A DNA stretch of 7,814 nucleotides from DATJBC01 sp035515515 (GCA_035515515.1 DATJBC010000037.1:1-7814), one strand, 5' to 3'. Positions 1 through 6,801 are shown, counted from the stretch's first letter. Program-made: numbers and translations. Notes: generated by a model from the sequence alone, not told the origin.

Positions 1-281
1 TGATGCCGCTGCTCATGCTCATCACCGTGTTGAAGCCCCTGTCGGTCGAGAAGCACCACCAGCTCGTGGCTTCGTTCATCACCGACCCGATCTTCCGGCC
101 CGTGTACTGCTTCCTCAACCCCATGGCCGCCGTGCTCAGCAACTTCCGGGACTCGGTGTTGCTGGGCTTCGGGCCCCAGTGGGAGCTGCTCATCGCGGGC
201 GCCATCGGATCGGTGGGCTACCTGGTCCTGGGCTACACGGTGTTCAAGCGCCTCGAGGTGAACTTTGCCGACCTCACCTAA
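1..281 (+). CDS. ABC-2 type polysaccharide export permease (Wzm-like), 3' end
   Basis: This is the C-terminal part of an integral membrane permease; its 5' end lies before the window. The visible reading frame ends at TAA 279-281. The 92 residues from position 3 include a segment with NPMAAVLSNFRD, resembling the conserved stretch before the last helices of ABC-2 polysaccharide exporters. A final hydrophobic helix (about WELLIAG to LVLGYTVF) follows, then a short basic cytoplasmic tail, FKRLEVNFADLT, typical of the end of these permeases. Family knowledge: Wzm/TagG-type permeases dimerise and form a channel for lipid-linked polysaccharide across the cytoplasmic membrane, driven by the Wzt/TagH ATPase. 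The next gene encodes such an ATPase and overlaps this one by 17 bp if its TTG start is used, which supports the assignment. The codon at position 3 is internal, not the start. Whether the substrate is O-antigen-like, teichoic-acid-like or another glycan cannot be told. Confidence 0.85.
   Translation, partial: MPLLMLITVLKPLSVEKHHQLVASFITDPIFRPVYCFLNPMAAVLSNFRDSVLLGFGPQWELLIAGAIGSVGYLVLGYTVFKRLEVNFADLT
255..260 (+). promoter_or_regulatory. Candidate ribosome binding site for the TTG start of the ATPase gene
   Basis: GAGGTG lies inside the last codons of the permease gene. Its GAGG core ends 6 nt before TTG 265, a good Shine-Dalgarno distance. This supports TTG 265 as the ATPase start despite the rare codon. 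A competing site, GGGA at 295-298, sits 5 nt before GTG 304, so the start is not certain. Confidence 0.4.
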
Positions 282-1467
282 GGGGCTCCCCGCCGGGACG
301 GTCGTGGCCGAGCACGCCTGGAAGCGCTTCCGGGCCGACCGCACCCTCCCCATGTTCCAGGACCAGATCCAGCTCCTGGGCCGCTGGCTGCGGGGCTATC
401 GCCGGCCCTTCCGGTGGGTGCTGCGCGACGTCAACCTGCACGTGGAGCCGGGCCGCACCTACGGCCTCATCGGCGTCAACGGCTCGGGCAAGTCGACGCT
501 GCTCAAGATGATCTGCCAGACCACGTTCCCCTCGGCCGGCACGGTGACGGCGGTGGGGCGGGTGGGGGCGCTGCTCGAGGTGCGAAGCGGCATCCACCCC
601 GACCTCTCGGGGCGCCAGAACGTGTACCTCTACGGCAACATCATGGGCATGTCGCGCGCCGAGGTGTCGGCCCGCTTCGACGACATCGTCGACTTCGCCG
701 AGATCGGCGACGCCGTGGACCGCCAGGTGAAGTTCTACTCCACGGGCATGGCCATCCGGCTCGGCTTCGCCATCGCCGCCTTCCTCGAGCCCGACGTCCT
801 GCTCGTCGACGAGGTGCTGGCCGTGGGCGACGCCCGCTTCCAGCAGAAGTGCCTGGAGCGCATCACCCAGGTCGTCGCCAACGGCACCACGCTCTTCTAC
901 GTGTCGCACGACCTGCCCACCGTGGAGGCCGTCTGCGAGCGGGCCATGTGGCTGGCCGACAGCTACGTGCGCGCCGACGGGCCCGCCCGTGACGTGGTGT
1001 CGCTGTACCGGCAGTCGGTGGGGGAGCAGGCCGTGCTCAGCACCGCCTCGGACACCGGCGTGCGGGTGCTCAAGGCCGAGATCACCGGCCCCGACGGCGG
1101 CCAGATCCTGTCGGGCCAGGAGGTCAACGTCCGCATCGTGGCCGAGTCCGAGGAGCCCATGTTCGGGGCCTTCCACCTCGGCATCACCCAGGGCACGGCC
1201 ATGCCGGTGTACGTGGTGCGCTACGCCAGCTCCTTCCCGCAGGGCCAATTCGAATTGCGCTGCAAGTTCCAGAGCCTGCCGCTGCCCAAGGGCCGCTATT
1301 CGCTGTGGGGCGCCATGCGTGCGCCCCGTGACGCCGGCGTGCCGTCGCACCTGCCCTGGCAGCCCTTGGTGTCCTTCGAGGCCTTCGGCCCCGTGGCGAT
1401 CAAGGCGCCGCGCGGTGTCATGGTGCTCTCCCCGGTCTACGTGCCCACGGAGTGGGAGCTGTCCTGA
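265..1467 (+). CDS. ABC transporter ATPase for polysaccharide export with Wzt-type C-terminal domain
   Basis: This is the nucleotide-binding subunit that powers glycan export through the permease encoded just upstream. From TTG 265 it has 400 residues. Visible motifs are Walker A GVNGSGKST (70-78), a signature region reading YSTGM (158-162) in place of LSGGQ as is usual in Wzt/TagH proteins, Walker B DVLLVDE (177-183, with D182 and E183), and the switch histidine H215 in VSHD. Residues of about 260-395 form a beta-rich extension beyond the ATPase core. Its position and length fit the Wzt C-terminal domain, which in O8/O9a-type systems recognises the modified non-reducing end of the glycan. 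The start could instead be GTG 304, giving 387 residues that begin right at the conserved domain (MAEHAWKRF). The gene overlaps the permease by 17 bp and the next gene by 16 bp. The ATPase call is firm; the glycan-binding role of the tail is inferred from family resemblance. Confidence 0.93.
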   Translation: MPTSPKGLPAGTVVAEHAWKRFRADRTLPMFQDQIQLLGRWLRGYRRPFRWVLRDVNLHVEPGRTYGLIGVNGSGKSTLLKMICQTTFPSAGTVTAVGRVGALLEVRSGIHPDLSGRQNVYLYGNIMGMSRAEVSARFDDIVDFAEIGDAVDRQVKFYSTGMAIRLGFAIAAFLEPDVLLVDEVLAVGDARFQQKCLERITQVVANGTTLFYVSHDLPTVEAVCERAMWLADSYVRADGPARDVVSLYRQSVGEQAVLSTASDTGVRVLKAEITGPDGGQILSGQEVNVRIVAESEEPMFGAFHLGITQGTAMPVYVVRYASSFPQGQFELRCKFQSLPLPKGRYSLWGAMRAPRDAGVPSHLPWQPLVSFEAFGPVAIKAPRGVMVLSPVYVPTEWELS

Positions 1468-3335
1468 GCCCGTCCGCCGCGCCGGCCCCGGAGGGGGTCA
1501 CCGCCGTCGTCGTGACGCACCTGCGGCCCCGGCTGGCCGGCGCCACCGTGCGCCACCTGCTCGAGGTGGAGGGCTTCGCCCCCCACCGGGTCGTGGTGGT
1601 GGTGAACGCCCAGGGCGGCCTGGACGACCCCGCCCTCGAGGCCGCCGTGCGCATGGTGCGCCTGCCCACCAACACCGGGCCGGCGGGGGGCTTCCTGCGG
1701 GGCATCACCGAGGCCTTCGCCGACCCCGGCACCCGCTGGGCGTACCTGTGCGAGGACGACATGGTGCTCCTCGGGCTCCCCGCCCCACGGGTGGCGGACG
1801 TGCTCGCCCGGGTCGATGAGCGCGGGTCCGCCCCACCGCCCGTGGGCGCCGTGGTGCCCTTCGGGCGGGCCTTCGTGGCCCGCTCCGGGCACTCGGTCAA
1901 CGTCGTCCCCCGCCGGTGCCCGCCCACCGACCTGGCCCCGGTGGACGTCACCACGTGGGGGGCCACGCTGCTCTCGCGCGCCGTGGTGGAGCGGGGCGTG
2001 CTGCCCGACCCGGAGCTGTTCTTCGGCTTCGAGGACTTCGACTTCTTCTGCCGGGTGCGCGCCGCGGGCTTCGCGGTGATGGTCGACGTGCCCTGCGCCC
2101 GGCGCGTCGCCCACCGCCAGACCAGCGCGGCGCGCGACGCCGCCCTGGCGCAGGAGCGGCCCAACGACGCCGACGAGCCCTGGCGGGCCTTCTACCTGGC
2201 GCGCAATTTCTTCGCGCTGGCCCGTCGCCACGGGCGGCCCAGCTGGCTGGCGTGGCACGTGCTGTTCACCGTGCGCCGCCTGCAGCTGGCGTCGTCGGCC
2301 GCCGAGCGCCGTGCCATCGTGGCGGGCTTCGCCGACGGCGTGCGGGGGCGCCTGGGCACCGACCCCCGGTACCTGCGGGCCGTGGGGGAGCGCGCCCCTG
2401 GTGGGCCCGGGGCCCCGACCATCGTGCCCGACGCCGGGCACGATGCCGCGCACGACGGCGCCCCGGCGATCAGCGCCGCCGACCTGGCCCGCTCGACGGT
2501 GGCGCTGGTCCTCAGCCACAACGCGCCGGCCGCGCTGGCGCGCTGCCTGGGGGCCGTGGCGGGACAGACCACGCCGCCCGCGGCGGTGGTGGTGGTGGAC
2601 AACGCCAGCGAGCCGGCGGTGGCGGTGCGTGTCGCCGAGCCGGCCGCCTCGGGCGCGCCGGGGCGGCCCGTGCCGGTCACCGTGGTGCGCTCCGACGTCA
2701 ACCTCGGGCCCGCCGGAGGCTGGGCGCTGGCCTTCGAGGAGCTGCTGGCGTCGGGCTTCGACCACGCCTGGGTGCTCGACGACGACATCGTGCCCGACCC
2801 CGACTGCCTCGAGACCCTCCTCGGTGACGCCCGGCGCGACCCCAAGGCGGCGTTCTGCTTCCCCCGCGCCATCCAGCCCGACGGCACCGTGGGGGAGTGG
2901 GGCTCGTGGTGCGGCTTCGTGGTGGCCCGCCCCATCGTCGAGCAGGTGGGCGTGCCCCGGGCGGAGCTGTTCTGGTGGGCCGAGGACAACGAGTACTGCC
3001 ACTGGCGCATCCCCCAGGCCGGGTTCCCCCGGCGACTGGTGGACGGGGCCGTGGTCCAGCACGACGCCGTGCGGCAAGGGGCCCGCGTGCCGCTGTGGAA
3101 GTACTACTACGAGGCGCGCAACATGCTGTACCTCCACCTCCACGTCATGCACCGCGTGGGGTGGTACCCGAAGAACGTCACCAAGCTGGTCGGCCGGGCC
3201 CTGCTGCGCGAGCGGGGCCGGCGCCTGGCGTGCCTGCGCACCATCGCCCGGGGGCTGGCCGACGGCGCCATGGGCCGCCTGGGCATGCGCTTTCCCGTCG
3301 AGCCCATGGCCGAGCAGCGCGCGCCGGGGCGGTGA
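1452..3335 (+). CDS. Tandem two-domain GT2 family glycosyltransferase
   Basis: A single 627-residue protein contains two complete GT-A type glycosyltransferase units. Unit 1 (about 16-310) has a Rossmann-like start VTAVVVTHLRP, NTGPAGGF (74-81), an acidic EDDM (101-104) at the DXD position, and FEDFDFFCRVRAAGF (193-207). Unit 2 (about 349-615) has VALVLSHN, VVDNAS, NLGPAGGW (417-424), a canonical LDDD (442-445), and AEDNEYCHWRIPQAGF (510-525). Each unit then has a Y-x-x-RN motif (YLARNFF, YYEARNML) and a closing stretch with G-x-ADG-xx-GRLG. The repeat therefore covers the whole unit, joined by an Ala/Pro/Gly-rich linker of about 35 residues. By family, these enzymes transfer sugars from nucleotide donors to a growing glycan on the cytoplasmic face; the NxGxAGG motif recalls rhamnosyl- and galactofuranosyltransferases, but donor and acceptor are unknown. 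GTG 1452 is the chosen start. CTG 1464, 5 nt after GGGAG (1454-1458), is a possible alternative that would leave a 4-bp overlap. Confidence 0.88.
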   Translation: MGAVLSPSAAPAPEGVTAVVVTHLRPRLAGATVRHLLEVEGFAPHRVVVVVNAQGGLDDPALEAAVRMVRLPTNTGPAGGFLRGITEAFADPGTRWAYLCEDDMVLLGLPAPRVADVLARVDERGSAPPPVGAVVPFGRAFVARSGHSVNVVPRRCPPTDLAPVDVTTWGATLLSRAVVERGVLPDPELFFGFEDFDFFCRVRAAGFAVMVDVPCARRVAHRQTSAARDAALAQERPNDADEPWRAFYLARNFFALARRHGRPSWLAWHVLFTVRRLQLASSAAERRAIVAGFADGVRGRLGTDPRYLRAVGERAPGGPGAPTIVPDAGHDAAHDGAPAISAADLARSTVALVLSHNAPAALARCLGAVAGQTTPPAAVVVVDNASEPAVAVRVAEPAASGAPGRPVPVTVVRSDVNLGPAGGWALAFEELLASGFDHAWVLDDDIVPDPDCLETLLGDARRDPKAAFCFPRAIQPDGTVGEWGSWCGFVVARPIVEQVGVPRAELFWWAEDNEYCHWRIPQAGFPRRLVDGAVVQHDAVRQGARVPLWKYYYEARNMLYLHLHVMHRVGWYPKNVTKLVGRALLRERGRRLACLRTIARGLADGAMGRLGMRFPVEPMAEQRAPGR

Positions 3336-4231
3336 CGGTGCCGGGATACGACCCCGGCGCCGGGGTGGTGGTGCTGGGCATGCACCGCAGCGGGACCTCG
3401 GCCGTCACGCGGGTGGTGAACCTCCTGGGCGCCGACCTGGGCCCCGCCGACGACCTGCTGACCCAGGTCGACAACCCGGCCGGCCACTGGGAGAGCAAGG
3501 CGCTGGTGGCCTGCAACGACCGCATCCTGGGCGCCTTCGGGCGCTCGTGGGACTTCCCGCCGTGGCTGGCGGCGGGGTGGGAGCACGGCCGGCGCGCCGA
3601 CGCGCTGGTGCCGGAGCTGGCCGACACCTTCCGGCGGGTGTTCGGGCGCGGCCCCTGGGTGTGGAAGGACCCCCGCACCTGCCTCACGCTGCCGCTGTGG
3701 CGGCGCGTCCTCGGGGCGGGGGCCTGCGTGGTGCTGGTGGGGCGCGACCCGGCCGCCGTGGTGACGTCGATCCACCGCCGTGACGGCATCCCCCGCGTGT
3801 ACGCGGCCGGCCTGTGGCAGCACTACGTGCGCGCCGCCGTGCAGGGAGCGGCGGGGATGCCGGTGGCGTGCGTGCGCTTCGAGGACCTGGTGCGCCGGCC
3901 CGAGCGCACCATCGCCACGTTGGCGGACGACCTGCGGGCGCTCGGGGTCGACCTCCCCGGCGACCCGGGGGACGCCGCAGCCACCCTGCGGGCCGACCTC
4001 GTGCACGGGTCCGGCGCCCCGCCCGTCCTGCGCCGGCTCACGGCGCGCACCGCCGCCGTCCTCGACGCCCTGCCCCGCGTGAGCCCCGTCTTCGACCCCC
4101 CGGCGTGGCGCGAGCCCGCCTGGGTGCGCCCGCTGCTGGTCGCCTACCGCGGCCCGTGGGTGGTGCGGGCCCGGACGGGGCACCCCTTGCGCCCGATGGC
4201 CGGCGCGCCCGGCGCCGGGACAGGCCCATGA
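3332..4231 (+). CDS. Sulfotransferase family protein, first of a tandem pair
   Basis: This is a predicted PAPS-dependent sulfotransferase of 299 residues that would add sulfate to a hydroxyl of the glycan or a lipid-linked precursor in the cytoplasm. The 5'-phosphosulfate loop is GMHRSGTS (16-23). The 3'-phosphate-binding region is VVLVGRDPAAVVTSIHRR, with R138 and S146. Between them lie NPAGHWES (48-55) and WVWKDPRT (109-116), which are characteristic of the bacterial sulfotransferase subgroup often found in polysaccharide clusters. The frame stays open far upstream, but the conserved fold begins at residue 11 from GTG 3332. That GTG shares GTGA with the stop of the glycosyltransferase gene, a 4-bp coupling overlap; GTG 3338 is an alternative. 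The Shine-Dalgarno sequence is weak, consistent with translation by reinitiation. The acceptor is unknown. The fold is well supported, and sulfate transfer as the reaction follows from the family. Confidence 0.86.
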   Translation: MTVPGYDPGAGVVVLGMHRSGTSAVTRVVNLLGADLGPADDLLTQVDNPAGHWESKALVACNDRILGAFGRSWDFPPWLAAGWEHGRRADALVPELADTFRRVFGRGPWVWKDPRTCLTLPLWRRVLGAGACVVLVGRDPAAVVTSIHRRDGIPRVYAAGLWQHYVRAAVQGAAGMPVACVRFEDLVRRPERTIATLADDLRALGVDLPGDPGDAAATLRADLVHGSGAPPVLRRLTARTAAVLDALPRVSPVFDPPAWREPAWVRPLLVAYRGPWVVRARTGHPLRPMAGAPGAGTGP

Positions 4232-5130
4232 GAGGCCCCCGCGGCGTGCTCATGGTGGGCATGCACCGCAGCGGGACGTCCGCCGCCACGCGCCTGGTCA
4301 ACCTGCTCGGCCCGGCGACGTGCGTGCCCGGCGACATGGTGCGCGGGCCGTGGAACCCCAACGGGCACTTCGAGAGCCGCACCCTCATGCACCTGAACGA
4401 CGCCCTGCTGGCCCAGATGGGATGCCGGTGGTGGGCCCCGCCCCCCGCCGGCGCGGCCTACGCGCCGGTGGCCGCCGCCGTGACGACCACCGGCGCGCAG
4501 GCCCGGCGGGCCTTCCGGCGGGTGCACCGCAGCGTGCCCTGGGTGTGGAAGGACCCGCGCACGTCGGTGCTGCTGCCCTTCTGGCGGGCCGCCCTGGGGC
4601 CGCGGGTGGTGGCCGTCGTCGTCTACCGCCACCCCCTCGAGGTGGCCCGCTCCCTGCACAGCCGCCACGGCCTCGACCTCGCCTTCGGGGTGGCCCTGTG
4701 GGAGCGCTACAACCGCCTCATCCTGGAGCACAGCGCGGGGATGGCCGTGGTGGTGACGCCCTTCGAGGGCGTCATGGGCGATCCCGGCGGCTGGTCCGCG
4801 GGGGTGCGGTCGTTCCTCGTGTCCCAGGGCATGCGCCTCGGCGCCGTCGACGACTCCTCCGCGGCGGGATTCGTGGACCCCGCGCTGCGCCACAACCGCT
4901 CGGCGGCGGCCGACATGGCGGGCGTCCCCCCCGGCGCCCGGGCCCTCTACGGCGTGCTCGAGTCGCTGCAGGGGCCGAGCCCGTGCTTCGTCACGCCCGC
5001 CCTCCCGGCCGAGGGCCCCGAGGTGGGGGCCGAGCTGGAGCGCGTCGGGCCCCACACCACGCCGGCCTGGTACCCGCCGCCGTGGGCGGCGGGCGAGGCG
5101 CGCGCCGGCGGCGAGGGCGGGGCAGGCTGA
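4228..5130 (+). CDS. Sulfotransferase family protein, second of a tandem pair
   Basis: This 300-residue paralogue of the preceding protein has the same order of motifs: GMHRSGTS (11-18) for the PAPS 5'-phosphosulfate, NPNGHFES (43-50), WVWKDPRT (105-112), and VVVYRHPLEVARSLHSR (131-147) with R134 and S142 for the 3'-phosphate. It also has LWERYNRLILEH (158-169), which aligns with LWQHYVRAAVQG in the first protein. ATG 4228 overlaps the upstream TGA as ATGA, and GGGACAGG (4217-4224) precedes it, so the start is well supported even though the open frame extends much further upstream. The last 20 or so residues are Gly/Ala/Glu-rich and probably disordered. The pair differs clearly outside the motifs, so it is either an old duplication or two separately acquired enzymes. 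They may sulfate different positions or sugars; this is inference. Confidence 0.86.
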   Translation: MRGPRGVLMVGMHRSGTSAATRLVNLLGPATCVPGDMVRGPWNPNGHFESRTLMHLNDALLAQMGCRWWAPPPAGAAYAPVAAAVTTTGAQARRAFRRVHRSVPWVWKDPRTSVLLPFWRAALGPRVVAVVVYRHPLEVARSLHSRHGLDLAFGVALWERYNRLILEHSAGMAVVVTPFEGVMGDPGGWSAGVRSFLVSQGMRLGAVDDSSAAGFVDPALRHNRSAAADMAGVPPGARALYGVLESLQGPSPCFVTPALPAEGPEVGAELERVGPHTTPAWYPPPWAAGEARAGGEGGAG

Positions 5131-5136
5131 GGGGCC

Positions 5137-5952
5137 GTGGACCTCGTCGAGCGCACCGACGCCGTGGGCCGGCGCCACCCCTGGGAGGTGGCCCGCGCCC
5201 GCTTCTTCCTCCGCCTCCTGGCGCGCCTGGACGTGCTGGACACCACCGCCACCTGGCTGGACGTGGGGGCCGGTGACGCCTGGTTCGCCCGCCAACTGGG
5301 GCGCGCCCTGCCCGCGTCGGCCCGCGTCGTGTGCTGGGACGTGCACTACGGCGACGACGTGCTCGGCCGCGCCGACGCCGACGCGCCCGGCACGGCGGCG
5401 CCGTCCGCGCCCGGGGGGGCGGACCTCTCGTTCTGCGCCGAGCGCCCGCCGGGGACCTTCGGCGGGATCCTCGCCCTCGACGTCGTGGAGCACGTGGAGG
5501 ACGACGTCGGCTTCGTGCGCGACCTGGTGGAGACCTCGCTGGCGCCCGGGGGCTGGATGCTGGTGAGCACCCCCGCCTATCAAGGGCTGTTCTCGGCGCA
5601 CGACCGCTTCCTGCGCCACTACCGCCGGTACGCGCCGCGTGACATCGCCCACGTGCTGGAGTCCGCCGGCCTCGCCGTGGTGGCGGGCGGGGGCCTGTTC
5701 CACAGCCTGCTCCCCGTGCGCGTCGCCCAGGTCGTGCGCGAGCGGGTGCGCCCGCCGCGCGCCACACCCGAGGGGATCGGGGCCTGGCGCGGGGGCCCCG
5801 CGCTCACCAGGGCCCTCGACCTCGCCCTCGGGCTCGACACGCGGCTGTCGCTGGCCCTGGCGGCGCGACGGCGCGTCGTGCTGCCCGGCCTGAGCACGTG
5901 GATGTTCGGCCGGCGCCCCGGGGACGGCCCGCCGGGGGCGGGGGAGCGGTGA
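5137..5952 (+). CDS. Class I SAM-dependent methyltransferase
   Basis: A 271-residue protein with a Rossmann-type methyltransferase core. Motif I is LDVGAGDAWF (41-50). An acidic residue after strand 2 (D68 in VVCWDVH) probably binds the SAM ribose. Motif II is LALDVVEHVEDD (112-123), followed by LAPGGWMLVSTPA (135-147). A segment SAHDRFLRHYRRYAP (153-167) then matches a stretch common in methyltransferases of the Methyltransf_11/23 kind found beside polysaccharide glycosyltransferases. The final 90 or so residues are hydrophobic and Arg-rich without a clear catalytic motif and could lie on the membrane surface. GTG 5137 starts 6 bp after the sulfotransferase stop, with AGGGG (5130-5134) very close upstream. 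In context it probably O-methylates a sugar, possibly as a chain cap; the acceptor cannot be told from the sequence. Confidence 0.82.
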   Translation: MDLVERTDAVGRRHPWEVARARFFLRLLARLDVLDTTATWLDVGAGDAWFARQLGRALPASARVVCWDVHYGDDVLGRADADAPGTAAPSAPGGADLSFCAERPPGTFGGILALDVVEHVEDDVGFVRDLVETSLAPGGWMLVSTPAYQGLFSAHDRFLRHYRRYAPRDIAHVLESAGLAVVAGGGLFHSLLPVRVAQVVRERVRPPRATPEGIGAWRGGPALTRALDLALGLDTRLSLALAARRRVVLPGLSTWMFGRRPGDGPPGAGER

Positions 5953-6698
5953 GCGAGACCGGCGCCACGGTGGTGGTCGTGCCGTGCTTCAACGAGGAGC
6001 ACCGCCTGGACGAGAAGGCCTTCGCGGCGCTGGCCGCCGGGGGGCGCCTGCGGCTGCTGTTCGTGGACGACGGGTCCTCCGACGGCACCGGCGAGGTCCT
6101 GGGGCGGATGGCGGAGGGGTGCCCGGGGGTGGAGGTGCTGTCGCTCGGGGCCAACGGCGGCAAAGCCGAGGCGGTGCGCCGGGGCATGCAGCGCGCCGTG
6201 GCGGGCGGCGCCGAGGTCGTGGCCTACTACGACGCCGACATGGCCACCCCGCCCGACGAGCTGGAGCGCCTGGTCGGCGTCCTGCGCGCCCACGACGACC
6301 TCGTCGGGGTGTTCGGGAGCCGGGTGGCGCGCCTGGGGAGCATCATCGAGCGCCGCGCGCTGCGCCACTACCTCGGACGCATCTACGCCACCTTGGCGTC
6401 GTACGCGCTGGGCATCTCGGTGTACGACACCCAGTGCGGCGCCAAGGTCTTCCGTGTCGACGCACGCCTGGCGCGCGCCCTCACCACGCCCTTCCGCTCG
6501 TCGTGGGCGTTCGACGTGGAGCTGCTGCACCGCCTGCTCGTGGGGGGCCAGGGCGTGGACCCCGTCCCCGTGGGCGCGCTGCTCGAGGTGCCGCTGACGG
6601 CGTGGCGCGACGTGTCGGGGTCGAAGCTGCGCCTCGGGGCCGCCCTGCGCGCCCTGGGCGAGCTGGCCTCGGTGGCCCGCCGCCGTCCGCGTCCCTGA
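5949..6698 (+). CDS. GT2 family glycosyltransferase, ALG5/DPM1-like
   Basis: This 249-residue single-domain GT-A enzyme resembles polyprenyl-phosphate glycosyltransferases (dolichyl-phosphate glucosyl/mannosyltransferase group). Motifs are VVVVPCFNEEHRL (8-20), FVDDGSSDGT (38-47), an NGGKAEAVRRG stretch (69-79) for the donor, the metal site YDADMATPPDE (94-104), DTQCGAKVF (160-168), WAFDVELL (186-193) and a W-R-D-x-x-GSK motif (219-226). The last three are typical of the ALG5-like branch. No C-terminal transmembrane helices are present, so it would be soluble or peripheral. Family knowledge suggests sugar transfer from a nucleotide donor to a polyprenyl phosphate, but direct transfer to the glycan is possible. 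GTG 5949 overlaps the methyltransferase stop as GTGA, with GGGGAG (5941-5946) just before it. An upstream in-frame ATG at 5898 would add a Pro/Gly/Arg-rich stretch lying inside the methyltransferase gene and is less likely. Confidence 0.87.
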   Translation: MSETGATVVVVPCFNEEHRLDEKAFAALAAGGRLRLLFVDDGSSDGTGEVLGRMAEGCPGVEVLSLGANGGKAEAVRRGMQRAVAGGAEVVAYYDADMATPPDELERLVGVLRAHDDLVGVFGSRVARLGSIIERRALRHYLGRIYATLASYALGISVYDTQCGAKVFRVDARLARALTTPFRSSWAFDVELLHRLLVGGQGVDPVPVGALLEVPLTAWRDVSGSKLRLGAALRALGELASVARRRPRP

Positions 6699-6702
6699 CG
6701 CA

Positions 6703-6719
6703 CGCGCGCTCCGCGCGCG
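6703..6719 (+). terminator. G/C hairpin after the operon, possible intrinsic terminator without a T tract
   Basis: CGCGCGC (6703-6709) and GCGCGCG (6713-6719) form a perfect 7-bp stem around a 3-nt TCC loop, starting 4 nt after the stop of the last operon gene. No run of T follows, so this would be a hairpin-only terminator of the sort proposed in actinomycetes. In DNA this GC-rich, such stems can also arise by chance. Confidence 0.35.
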
Positions 6720-6801
6720 GCGTTGCGCCGGGCGCGATGGCGCGGCCTGCTGGTGCACCCGTGACGGATGGGACGCCACCGCGTCGACCCGTCGGACGAC
6801 G

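Noticed and set aside
1437..3152. Long 571-residue open frame on the - strand opposite the tandem glycosyltransferase
   Set aside because: The translation is His/Arg/Gly/Val-rich with no recognisable motif. It mirrors the G/C third-position bias of the real + strand gene.
2897..3331. Upstream extension of the first sulfotransferase frame
   Set aside because: The extra residues are Arg/Gly/Pro-rich and overlap the glycosyltransferase gene in another frame; the sulfotransferase fold begins just after GTG 3332.
1452..3335. The tandem glycosyltransferase as a sequencing artefact joining two genes
   Set aside because: The frame is open throughout with a normal Ala/Pro/Gly linker and no abrupt motif break. 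Raw reads would be needed to exclude a lost stop completely.
3814..4227. Upstream extension of the second sulfotransferase frame
   Set aside because: The product is Arg/Ala/Pro-rich without motifs; ATG 4228 has a purine-rich site and an ATGA overlap, and the fold starts there.
4144..5703. 519-residue open frame on the - strand across the second sulfotransferase and the methyltransferase
   Set aside because: It is a low-complexity His/Gly/Arg product that lies antisense to two genes with clear catalytic motifs, as expected from high GC content.
5898..5948. ATG 5898 as the start of the ALG5-like glycosyltransferase
   Set aside because: It would add 17 Pro/Gly/Arg-rich residues within the methyltransferase gene. 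GTG 5949 has GGGGAG upstream and a GTGA overlap.
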